From Bdellovibrionales bacterium (GTDB lineage Bacteria; Bdellovibrionota; Bacteriovoracia; Bacteriovoracales; Bacteriovoracaceae): a DNA stretch of 6,050 nt. The translations under genes were made by a program, and so were the position numbers. Position 1 is the stretch's first letter; every line of letters begins with the position of its first letter. The notes beneath the pieces are model-generated. The model was given only the letters and a program-made list of their open reading frames with translations, had not been told where the DNA came from and did no database searches. Where the stretch lies: contig JAHFAA010000254.1 in the NCBI GenBank assembly GCA_023250775.1, forward strand, positions 1 through 6,050. The letters are read 5' to 3'. This document shows, piece after piece, positions 1-6,050 of this stretch.

Positions 1-387
1 CCGCAGCGCCTGCACCACGGCGGTCTCATCACGCCCGGTGGCCTTGTCACATTTGATCTCAATCATCAGCGGGACACGTCCCTGCACCAGGTCACAAACT
101 TCATACAAGGTGGGGATTTTCTGATCAGTTTCATAAATTCGTAAAAGGTCCAGATGACTTCTTTGCAAGCTTCGCGTGGCCCCTTGAACACCGGTTAAAC
201 GTTGCAAATCATCATCGTGAAAAACAGCGGGAGTGCCGTCACTTAAAGTGATAACGTCGAATTCAATGGGATGTCCGGCGCGAATAGCGTGTTCAAAGGC
301 CAGGAGAGAATTCTCGGGAATTTCCCGGCCCTTATGCAAACCACGATGAGCGATAGGACGAGTTTTCCACCAGACTTGATCGCTCAT
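1..387 (-). CDS. Glycerophosphodiester phosphodiesterase, N-terminal part (runs off left edge)
   Basis: Only the first 129 residues are in the window; family members are usually about 240-250 residues, so roughly the C-terminal half is missing. Visible GDPD-family motifs are IAHRG at residues 12-16 (catalytic His14, Arg15), ENS at 25-27, the metal-ligand pair Glu42/Asp44 in IEFDV, FHDDDLQRLTG from residue 56 (second catalytic His57), and Glu110 in MIEIK. These are the residues that bind a divalent metal and hydrolyse glycerophosphodiesters to glycerol-3-phosphate and an alcohol. There is no signal peptide, which suggests a cytoplasmic UgpQ-type enzyme rather than a periplasmic GlpQ type. The ATG at 387 overlaps the TGA of the upstream oxidoreductase gene (ATGA). 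Only a weak AAAAGA lies upstream, so translation is probably coupled. The family call is firm; the exact substrate is unknown. Confidence 0.93.
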   Translation of the reverse strand, partial: MSDQVWWKTRPIAHRGLHKGREIPENSLLAFEHAIRAGHPIEFDVITLSDGTPAVFHDDDLQRLTGVQGATRSLQRSHLDLLRIYETDQKIPTLYEVCDLVQGRVPLMIEIKCDKATGRDETAVVQALR

Positions 388-1568
388 GCAAATCTTTTAG
401 CAGAAATGAAACGAGGAATAGGACGGCCGAACATCGAGTCCACGAGAGTCTTGGCGCTATGGAAGGCCAGTCCCAAACCATGAGCGGTGAAGGCGCCTAC
501 AAAGTAAAGCTGATTATCTGTCGGCAAGGCCCCAACCATGGGTTGACCGTCAACACTGAAGCCCATGATGCCTGACCAGCGGTGCGTGACTTTTTTCCCT
601 CGCACAGCGGGAACGTGATCATGTAAGAACTGATCCAGGGCCTCTTGAATGACATCAGAAGTTTGATCCGAGTAGCCGACTTCGGCATCTCGCTGGAGTT
701 GGCGAAAACCGCCAATGACGACTTCCCCGGTGGGGATTTGGCGAAAATAGTCCAAAACAAAATTGGCATAGCACGGACCTTCCATAAAACGTGGAACTTT
801 TTCCGTCATTAAAATCTGACCGCGCGTTGGGAAAATTTTTTCCTCAAAGAATTTATGCAGGAGCGGTGAATATCCATTGGTGGCCATGACCACTACAGGA
901 GTTTCGAAATGATGTTTATTGGTTTTGACAATTTTATTTTCCCCTTCGTCATCAATGGCACGGACTTCATTGTGCTCAAAGAATTCGACATTCGGAAACT
1001 GCTCGGTAATTTTTCGTTGTATCGCCGCAAGCAAGCGCAAAGGGTGAATCGAAGCATCGCCCAGATATTTTATTCCCCCCACGAACTTGGCGGCACCGAG
1101 GCGTTTTTCAATAGCACTGGCCTCTAAAACTTCCACGGGGATTTTCATCTCATGCATGATACTGGCGGATTTTTTTAATTCTGCAAATTCGTTATCGGTT
1201 GAGGCCAGGGAAAAACTTCCCTTGTGCTCAAAAAGCAAATCCTGTTCCTGACCTTGCAAAATATGCTCTTTCCATAGGCGCAGATTTTCTTCTGAGAAGG
1301 CCCAAATTTCCTGTGCCTCCTTAGCTCCATGCTTGGACACCAAGCGATTGAAATGCTCCACCGAACCACAGGTAATGAAACCCGCATTTCTGCCCGTGGC
1401 GCCATCGCCAAAATGGTGTTTTTCCACAACCGCGATTTTTTGAGTTGGGTCTTCTTTGGAAAGCCAATAAGCAGTCGAAAGCCCGGCCAGACCGCCACCA
1501 ATAATGACAATATCTTTCGTTATCTTTTTGCTACCTATCGCCCGATCCATCCAATAAGAAACACTCAT
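384..1568 (-). CDS. FAD-dependent oxidoreductase, DAO family (amine/amino-acid oxidase-like)
   Basis: This is a complete 394-residue protein. The N-terminal dinucleotide-binding fold has the GGGLAG signature (GxGxxG at residues 24-29) followed by Glu49 at the end of the second strand, which normally binds the ADP ribose of FAD. GATGRNAGF (56-64) matches the second FAD-contact loop of DAO enzymes. ATNGYSP (229-235), PTRGQIL (248-254), RWSGIMGFSVDGQPMVG (330-346) and FTAHGLGLAFHSAK (360-373) are the usual C-terminal landmarks. The short SYWMD segment before the Rossmann fold resembles the N-terminus of PuuB/OrdL-type gamma-glutamylputrescine oxidases, so an amine or N-modified amino acid substrate is plausible but unproven. 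No signal peptide is seen, so it is probably cytoplasmic. The start at 1568 is backed by a strong Shine-Dalgarno. Its stop overlaps the next gene's ATG by four bases, and the GNAT gene ends 21 bases upstream. Confidence 0.93.
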   Translation of the reverse strand: MSVSYWMDRAIGSKKITKDIVIIGGGLAGLSTAYWLSKEDPTQKIAVVEKHHFGDGATGRNAGFITCGSVEHFNRLVSKHGAKEAQEIWAFSEENLRLWKEHILQGQEQDLLFEHKGSFSLASTDNEFAELKKSASIMHEMKIPVEVLEASAIEKRLGAAKFVGGIKYLGDASIHPLRLLAAIQRKITEQFPNVEFFEHNEVRAIDDEGENKIVKTNKHHFETPVVVMATNGYSPLLHKFFEEKIFPTRGQILMTEKVPRFMEGPCYANFVLDYFRQIPTGEVVIGGFRQLQRDAEVGYSDQTSDVIQEALDQFLHDHVPAVRGKKVTHRWSGIMGFSVDGQPMVGALPTDNQLYFVGAFTAHGLGLAFHSAKTLVDSMFGRPIPRFISAKRFA

Positions 1569-1573
1569 CTCAA

Positions 1574-1579
1574 CCCCTT
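1574..1579 (-). promoter_or_regulatory. Ribosome binding site of the FAD oxidoreductase gene
   Basis: AAGGGG on the minus strand lies five bases before the ATG at 1568. It decides for this start over the in-frame ATG six codons further in (residue Met7). Confidence 0.75.
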
Positions 1580-1589
1580 AGTTATACGC

Positions 1590-2150
1590 TTATAAATATT
1601 TAATCATTTCCATGGCCGTACAGACACAACGTGCAGGGCCGCAACGGGTACAAAGATAGTCAATCTCGTGCCAATACAAAGGGTGACGCGCCACTGGGAC
1701 AAAGTCCATCTTGGCCAAATAGGCCTGGGAGCTATTGCCCGGAGACTCAAGCCATGAGTGACATAAGATGGCCTTGGCACCCATTTCCCGCAGAACCTCG
1801 ATACTCTTTTCCGACAGCTGACGGCCGACGCCGATTTGCTGAAAATCTTCACGCACAAAAAGACTTTTAAAGTAGGCCACCGTATCCGGCGCAATATTCC
1901 AAAGATCGGGAGAAAGTCCCCTTCCCTTTTTCTCTCTCCACAGTCCCGGAGCAAAAGTTAGGCGCACGCCAATGAGCTCTCCCGAATTGTCAAAGGCGCC
2001 AAAAGAAGCATTGAGTTTCCCTAAACGTGAGAGCTGTAAAATCTCGCCAATTTCCTCTCGGGAATAATAATTCACGCCAATCCATTGATCGGTGAAAACA
2101 TTGATCGCCTCTATGTCCGTAGGTTCAAATGATCGTAAGGTCGCGTTCAT
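1590..2150 (-). CDS. GNAT-family N-acetyltransferase with a cysteine-rich C-terminal tail
   Basis: This is a complete 186-residue protein. The GNAT core is visible: strand beta-4 YFKSLFVREDF (93-103) leads into the acetyl-CoA pyrophosphate loop QQIGVG (Q104-x-x-G107-x-G109), then helix 3. ILCHSW on the next strand and GNSSQAYLAKMDFVPVAR (138-155) match the usual motif B region, in which a residue after GN caps the helix and the Phe-Val-Pro strand follows. The family transfers acetyl groups from acetyl-CoA to amines; the substrate cannot be read here. The last 20 residues are unusual: Cys167, Cys170, Cys175 and Cys177 form CxxC-x4-CxC, like a small metal-binding knuckle. The start at 2150 shares one base with the yajQ stop (TAATG), with AAGAGAG just upstream, which indicates translational coupling. 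The FAD oxidoreductase follows after 21 bases, so the two may act on related amine compounds (inference). Confidence 0.9.
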   Translation of the reverse strand: MNATLRSFEPTDIEAINVFTDQWIGVNYYSREEIGEILQLSRLGKLNASFGAFDNSGELIGVRLTFAPGLWREKKGRGLSPDLWNIAPDTVAYFKSLFVREDFQQIGVGRQLSEKSIEVLREMGAKAILCHSWLESPGNSSQAYLAKMDFVPVARHPLYWHEIDYLCTRCGPARCVCTAMEMIKYL

Positions 2151-2641
2151 TAATCTCTCTTCATATTTTCCATTTGAAGATCAACGGTGACTTCTTCCCG
2201 ACTTCGCAGCAAGGCCCAGACAGCTTGAAGATCGTCAATTTTTTTGGAAGTTAAACGTATTTTTTCGTCCATATAGGCACTGGAAACTTTTAGCCCGGAC
2301 TCCTTGACTAATTTAGTGATGACCTTGCCTTGTTCCTTATCAATGCCTTTTTTAAGCTGGATGATTAATTTGAAAAAACGATCACCGGTGGGCGCAACGT
2401 CGCCGACCTCGAGACAGCGCATGCCAATATTTCGCTTGGCCATTCTGGTGCGCAAGATATCCAAGGCGGCCTTAATCTTGACCTCATCCGGCGCCAAAAT
2501 TTCTATCGAGTCATCATAAAGCTCTAGAGAGGTTTTAGAATTTTTAAAATCATAGCGCGTGGCAATTTCTTTTTGCGCCAGATTGACAGCATTTTTTATC
2601 TCACCAATATCCAGCTTTGACACCACATCACAAGACGGCAT
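2150..2641 (-). CDS. yajQ: YajQ family nucleotide-binding protein (DUF520)
   Basis: This is a complete protein of 163 residues, the same length as Escherichia coli YajQ. It starts MPSCDVVSKLD, where the family has MPSFDIVSE-like sequence. It carries the conserved TRYDFKNSK (28-36), KLIIQLKKGID (91-101), ESGLKVSSAYMDEKIRLT (114-131) and DDLQAVWALLR (136-146). The family has two ferredoxin-like domains. Members bind nucleic acid or nucleotides, and a Xanthomonas homologue is a cyclic-di-GMP effector. It is cytoplasmic. Its role in this organism cannot be assigned further. The ATG at 2641 has GGGAG six bases upstream. The 34-base gap to the phosphoesterase gene is the largest spacer in the window, and the stop codon overlaps the GNAT start. 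The Phe-to-Cys change at residue 4 is a small deviation from the best-known homologues. Confidence 0.96.
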   Translation of the reverse strand: MPSCDVVSKLDIGEIKNAVNLAQKEIATRYDFKNSKTSLELYDDSIEILAPDEVKIKAALDILRTRMAKRNIGMRCLEVGDVAPTGDRFFKLIIQLKKGIDKEQGKVITKLVKESGLKVSSAYMDEKIRLTSKKIDDLQAVWALLRSREEVTVDLQMENMKRD

Positions 2642-2647
2642 AGTTGA

Positions 2648-2652
2648 CTCCC
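2648..2652 (-). promoter_or_regulatory. Ribosome binding site of yajQ
   Basis: GGGAG on the minus strand lies six bases before the yajQ ATG, in the 34-base spacer after the phosphoesterase gene. It supports independent initiation of yajQ rather than pure coupling. Confidence 0.7.
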
Positions 2653-2675
2653 GAAGGTCTTCGAATATGAGGTGA

Positions 2676-4403
2676 TTAGCGTAGCACTTGCTTACCCAAA
2701 AGAAAATCGGTGAAGAGTTGGTATTCTTTATAGGGAGTCATCACCACGGTCTTTAAAGGCTGGCCATTTTCGTCCTTGGGTTCAAAGTGAACCAAACCAT
2801 AGGTCATGGGGCCGACTTTATCCACATAACTGGCAACATAATCGGAGGTGGCAATATGAAGCAGCTCCGGCCACTCACTAAAGGGTTTTCCGTTGAGCGA
2901 CAAATCTTTCAAACGGTTCAGCATGGGAATGCCCCACCACCTCACTTCATAAGACAAGTTCGGTGAGAAGGCCGGACTAAAGTTTTTCGAGATTTTGGAA
3001 TAGATTTCCATAAAATTGATCAAAAGTTCCACTTCCCTTTTGCTTAAATAAAAATGGACCACCGGTGTTCCTGGCATCAAATCTTTATCCAGCCCGATAG
3101 AAAGAATGCGAAAGATGTCAGAAAAATTATAGGAAGTTTCATTTCCATAGAGAGAAAGGCCGTCGCGAATCAGGGACATGGAGGAAAAATAAAGGTCAAT
3201 CTCGCGCCCCATTTTATGTTCGAGTTGGTCTTTAAGGCCCCCAGTCACCAAGGCCCCCAGCTCTTTACTGGTATTCTTTTTTTCATGCGCATAATTTTTA
3301 TAGGTGGTGACAACCTTAAGATCAGGATCATAACCCAATTTCGGGGCAAGGACTTTTTTTAGATAGCTTTTATCCTGTTCAATGGCCTCAGAGATAACAG
3401 GACTGGCCTCAATTTTATCATCGATCAAAATATTGGTTTGGCCTTCGTTGGCAAGCTCCAAACCTTGAGGGGCCAAAGCAAACTTGAGTACTCCCAAATA
3501 TTTTCCATATGCGCCCGCTTGAGCGATCCAGGTTCGCCCAACTTTATGAGGAGTGGCATAGAGGTCATGACTGTGTCCGCCAATCATAAGGTCAATTCCA
3601 TCTACATTTTTAGCAATTTTTTCATCCTCAGGTGGGCCGGCATGGGCAATTAAGATGACCACATCAACTTTTTCTTTTTGGCGCAAATCTTTCACTTCCC
3701 GATCGAGCAGCTGGTAAAGCTCACTCCAATCAGCGCGGTTCTTTTCGTCACTAAAACCGACGAAATGAGAAAATTGCCGATTACCGCGAGAAACCAAAAG
3801 TGCATCAGGGCCGGTGACGCCGAGAATTCCAATTTTGAGGTGTTTTCCCTCGACATCAAAGGTTCGAGTGGCACGGGGAACGACCAAGCTACCTTCGCTC
3901 ACACCAAAAAATGGAGACCAAGGCGCCTGCTGATTGACAATTAAATTTGTGGCCAAAATCTTTAACGATGTTTGAGACTTGCTGGCCTTGGTCAGCATCG
4001 TGGCCAGCCCTTCATCTCGGGGATCAAATTCATGGTTGCCCAAAACGGTAAAATCGACGCCAATAATTTTAAAAAAATCCAACTCTGGGTTCAAAGTTGT
4101 ATCGGGCCGGGGCGCGATGAGATGATACAAAGTCCCGCCAAAAAAATCTCCGCCATCAAGAACTAAAACCGGCCCCGTGGCCTCTTTTTTTTCTTTCATG
4201 ATCAGGCCGCCTAACCTTGCATACTGGCCGATCACCGGATCACCATCACCGACGACTTTGGTATAAAGTCCATCGGGCCCATTGCCGTCAAAATGCGAAT
4301 GCAAATCATTGGTATGCAAAATGGTGAGATCAACATGAGGCGCAGGACTGGCCGAGAGGGCGCAGGTACTTAACCAAAAAAAAAGGAGAACAAGAACTTT
4401 CAT
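2676..4403 (-). CDS. Secreted 5'-nucleotidase/UshA-family metallophosphoesterase
   Basis: This is a complete 575-residue protein, close to UshA (about 550). Residues 1-18 form a signal peptide: Lys2, a hydrophobic core LVLLFFWL, and likely cleavage near ALSA. It is therefore expected in the periplasm or outside. The calcineurin-like domain is intact. Metal ligands are Asp33 and His35 (TNDLHSH), Asp86 (GGDFFGG), Asn123 (GNHEFD), His254 (IAHAG), and His277 and His279 (GGHSH). His124 and Asp127 match the catalytic dyad of UshA. Residues from about 365 form the 5_nucleotid_C-type domain, but its substrate motifs are altered: SSMSLIRDG stands where nucleotidases have NGGGIR, and ILSIG where they have LPFGN. 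Phosphomonoester or phosphodiester hydrolysis is likely; nucleotide specificity is uncertain. No Shine-Dalgarno precedes the ATG at 4403, but the signal peptide supports this start. The codons for residues 6-10 contain a run of nine T. Confidence 0.92.
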   Translation of the reverse strand: MKVLVLLFFWLSTCALSASPAPHVDLTILHTNDLHSHFDGNGPDGLYTKVVGDGDPVIGQYARLGGLIMKEKKEATGPVLVLDGGDFFGGTLYHLIAPRPDTTLNPELDFFKIIGVDFTVLGNHEFDPRDEGLATMLTKASKSQTSLKILATNLIVNQQAPWSPFFGVSEGSLVVPRATRTFDVEGKHLKIGILGVTGPDALLVSRGNRQFSHFVGFSDEKNRADWSELYQLLDREVKDLRQKEKVDVVILIAHAGPPEDEKIAKNVDGIDLMIGGHSHDLYATPHKVGRTWIAQAGAYGKYLGVLKFALAPQGLELANEGQTNILIDDKIEASPVISEAIEQDKSYLKKVLAPKLGYDPDLKVVTTYKNYAHEKKNTSKELGALVTGGLKDQLEHKMGREIDLYFSSMSLIRDGLSLYGNETSYNFSDIFRILSIGLDKDLMPGTPVVHFYLSKREVELLINFMEIYSKISKNFSPAFSPNLSYEVRWWGIPMLNRLKDLSLNGKPFSEWPELLHIATSDYVASYVDKVGPMTYGLVHFEPKDENGQPLKTVVMTPYKEYQLFTDFLLGKQVLR

Positions 4404-4415
4404 GGTGAGAAGATT

Positions 4416-6050
4416 CTAATCGGCCTTGAAATGCTCGGCAAGGGCCAGAAAAAGAACGTTGGATTTGAGATTATCAGGGCCTTTTGCTTTTAAAGCATGA
4501 TAGCGCGTTAGAAGTTGCTTCATTTTTTCCAATTCTTCGGGCGTCTGCAAATCACCGGTGGCCAGTTTCTGGCCATACTTGCGCTCATAATCGATCATGT
4601 ATTTTTGATAATCTTTTTGGGATTTCTCGAGCGTTCCGCCTGCTTGTGCTAATGAGTAGGCCAGGGGCGCGATGTTGCTCTGAAAGGCCTGATCAAAGTC
4701 CTGCTTGGAATCACTCAAATCATTTTCAGTTTCCCACAGATCTTTCGACTTCACGATCGACTCTACGTTGCGCAGCAGATCGGCCTCATAGGTTTCATAC
4801 TCATCGGCGTTTCTTCTGATCCAGGAATCCAAATGGATGAGATAGCTGGCATCCAGTCGCCGCTGACTCTCCAGCTGTCCGGCCAGACCCACGCCAACCT
4901 GCCATTTGACTGGATCAAGATGATTGTTTTGAACAGAAAATTGTAGTCGTCCGCTCAGATTGTGAGTTTCCTCGGTAATACCGACAAAGCCGCCCATCCC
5001 TTGAGTTGCTGTTCCCACATTAAAATTCATTCCGCTGGTCAAGGAAGTACCTAAGTTATCCAGTTTTCTTTGATAAAGGGCCTGCCCACTTAAGGAACCT
5101 TCCGAGGTGGTAAAATTAAAGGAACCGGTCATGGTTACTGACCAGAGATAATTTGCTTGCTGATTGGAAATCAGCACGCTTCCTTGCACATTTTTTTTGC
5201 TATCTGCCGCAAACTTGGCGCTAAAATTAGTATAAGGAATAATGCCAAAGAGATTCCCCGCGGCGCTGGAAACGACATTCCAACCAATTTCATGAACGGT
5301 ATCCCGAGTATCATTACGCAAATTATTTTGCACACGACTTTTAGCATAAAAATGCGAGGTCAGCCCGAAGCGTTTCAAAAACAGATTTGACCAATCCTCA
5401 CTCAACTCCGCTTCGAAATTTCTCTGGTCTTCGGAAAACATTTTTCCTCGTTTCTCTTCCACTGTCCCTTTTAGTTTAAAGCGCATCAGCACGACTTCAC
5501 CTTGGCCGACCAGTCGAGGCGACATCGAGATCCCAATGTGATCAACACGTGCAGTGAAGGCCAGACCCAAATATCCCGAGGGCAGCATAAAAACTGGCAG
5601 ATAAACTTGACCACCTAAATTTTCACGACTCAGTCGGTTTCCAAGAACAATCATCCCGATGGGAATGGCGCCCCATTTGATCGCCAGCTTTTTAAATTCC
5701 GCGAACTCTTTTGGGTCCTTGGGAAAAAACGGCTGCTTTGACATCTCATAGATAAAAAAATCCACCGCCTCTTCCGGCGAGAGTAAATTGGCCATATTGG
5801 TTTGCACAAATTGTTGCATACGTTTGGACTGCACCATGCCGCCGTTGCTCTGAGCAAGCGAGAGCTGCTCCAGCATTTCGGGATCAGACAGAAGTCCGGC
5901 ATACACTTGCATAAGTGTTGTTTTTCCATGCTCCAATTTGTTGGCAGCGCCATCCCCCAATGTATAGGGATCGCCGATATAGCGGTCAGATTCAGAAAGC
6001 GCCAGATTCATTAAGCGGCCATAGAGATATTTGAGTGAGACGGCCGATAA
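4416..6050 (-). CDS. Large protein of unknown function, beta-rich middle, 5' end beyond the window
   Basis: I do not recognise this protein. From the first ATG (6011) it is 531 residues, but the frame stays open to the right edge. It adds 13 codons reading LSAVSLKYLYGRL, and no Shine-Dalgarno precedes 6011, so the real start is probably outside. Residue numbers here count from the 6011 ATG. Residues 1-130 look helical and polar, with a short hydrophobic patch at 113-124 (WGAIPIGMIVLG) too weak to call a membrane helix. Residues 135-180 and about 245-390 are rich in Ser, Thr, Asn, Gly and alternating hydrophobics, typical of amphipathic beta-strands as in outer-membrane or secreted beta proteins. 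Residues 395-510 are charged and helical, possibly coiled coil. The end lies 12 bases before the phosphoesterase start, in the same frame. An envelope role is a guess from composition and neighbour; that it is coding is fairly sure. Confidence 0.85.
   Translation of the reverse strand, partial: LSAVSLKYLYGRLMNLALSESDRYIGDPYTLGDGAANKLEHGKTTLMQVYAGLLSDPEMLEQLSLAQSNGGMVQSKRMQQFVQTNMANLLSPEEAVDFFIYEMSKQPFFPKDPKEFAEFKKLAIKWGAIPIGMIVLGNRLSRENLGGQVYLPVFMLPSGYLGLAFTARVDHIGISMSPRLVGQGEVVLMRFKLKGTVEEKRGKMFSEDQRNFEAELSEDWSNLFLKRFGLTSHFYAKSRVQNNLRNDTRDTVHEIGWNVVSSAAGNLFGIIPYTNFSAKFAADSKKNVQGSVLISNQQANYLWSVTMTGSFNFTTSEGSLSGQALYQRKLDNLGTSLTSGMNFNVGTATQGMGGFVGITEETHNLSGRLQFSVQNNHLDPVKWQVGVGLAGQLESQRRLDASYLIHLDSWIRRNADEYETYEADLLRNVESIVKSKDLWETENDLSDSKQDFDQAFQSNIAPLAYSLAQAGGTLEKSQKDYQKYMIDYERKYGQKLATGDLQTPEELEKMKQLLTRYHALKAKGPDNLKSNVLFLALAEHFKAD

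Larger units (their letters stand above)
1..6050 (-). other. Probable polycistronic transcription unit of six genes
   Basis: All six genes are codirectional. Junctions in transcription order are 12 bases, 34 bases, a one-base overlap (TAATG), 21 bases and a four-base overlap (ATGA). No GC-rich hairpin followed by a T run is seen at any junction. The promoter would lie beyond the right edge and the end beyond the left edge. An internal promoter inside a coding sequence cannot be excluded. Confidence 0.65.

Noticed and set aside
271..483. A 70-codon plus-strand open frame spanning the junction of the phosphodiesterase and oxidoreductase genes
   Set aside because: It lies opposite two well-supported enzymes and its sequence shows no family features.
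1582..1595. Small inverted repeat TTATA-AGCG-TATAA around the GNAT stop codon, and possible -10 boxes in the same AT-rich spot
   Set aside because: The stem is five A-T pairs only and is not followed by a T run, so it is not a credible terminator. No decent -35 box sits at the right distance from the TATAA-like sequences.
2649..2665. Short hairpin CGAA-GACC-TTCG just before the yajQ ribosome binding site
   Set aside because: Four base pairs are too few to call a regulatory structure, and such repeats are common by chance.
4361..4365. Possible lipobox (LSTC) at residues 11-14 of the phosphoesterase
   Set aside because: Thr at the position before Cys is unusual for a lipobox, and a conventional cleavage site near ALSA follows directly, so a type I signal peptide is the better reading.
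4484..4819. A 111-codon plus-strand open frame opposite the unknown protein
   Set aside because: It is fully antisense to a longer coherent frame, its translation is low-complexity and rich in Arg, His, Ser and Cys, and it has no recognisable motif. The same reasoning removes the other plus-strand frames (for example 1329-1595, 3054-3362 and 5802-6014).
5970..6011. Resemblance of the segment DRYIGDP near the right edge to the ADRxxYLGDP stretch of gamma-glutamyltranspeptidases
   Set aside because: The match is only a few residues long and nothing after it fits that family. The catalytic Thr region and the glycine-rich motifs are absent from the remaining 500 residues.

Overview
The window is a gene-dense stretch of bacterial chromosome in which every supportable gene lies on the minus strand. 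Transcription therefore runs from position 6050 down to position 1. Features that point to a Gram-negative host are a YajQ-family protein, a secreted 5'-nucleotidase-family phosphoesterase with a signal peptide, and a large protein with a beta-strand-rich middle. Base composition looks balanced to slightly AT-rich. The overall flavour is proteobacterial or Bdellovibrionota-like, but that is an impression and no marker gene here settles it.

In transcription order the genes are: (1) a large unrecognised protein that is still open at the right edge, 4416-6050; (2) a signal-peptide-bearing metallophosphoesterase/5'-nucleotidase family protein, 2676-4403; (3) yajQ, 2150-2641; (4) a GNAT acetyltransferase with a cysteine-rich tail, 1590-2150; (5) an FAD-dependent amine/amino-acid oxidase-like (DAO family) protein, 384-1568; (6) the N-terminal half of a glycerophosphodiester phosphodiesterase, 1-387, cut by the left edge. 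Spacers are only 12, 34 and 21 bases, and two junctions overlap (TAATG and ATGA). The whole window therefore reads as one probable transcription unit with translational coupling. No stretch of 300 bases lacks a gene. I found no tRNA, rRNA, insertion sequence, CRISPR array, convincing terminator or convincing internal promoter.

Functionally, two phosphoesterases (one exported, one cytoplasmic) bracket a core of YajQ, GNAT and FAD oxidoreductase. A nutrient-salvage theme, with phosphate or glycerol from exported and internal phosphodiesters and amine oxidation/acetylation, is possible but inferred only from proximity. The parts most worth a second look are the unrecognised 4416-6050 protein, the CxxC-x4-CxC tail of the GNAT protein, the non-canonical nucleotide-binding half of the phosphoesterase, and the odd junction between genes 1 and 2. 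At that junction the two frames are separated by a single in-frame TAG plus four codons, with no visible ribosome binding site. No clearly novel multi-gene system is evident.
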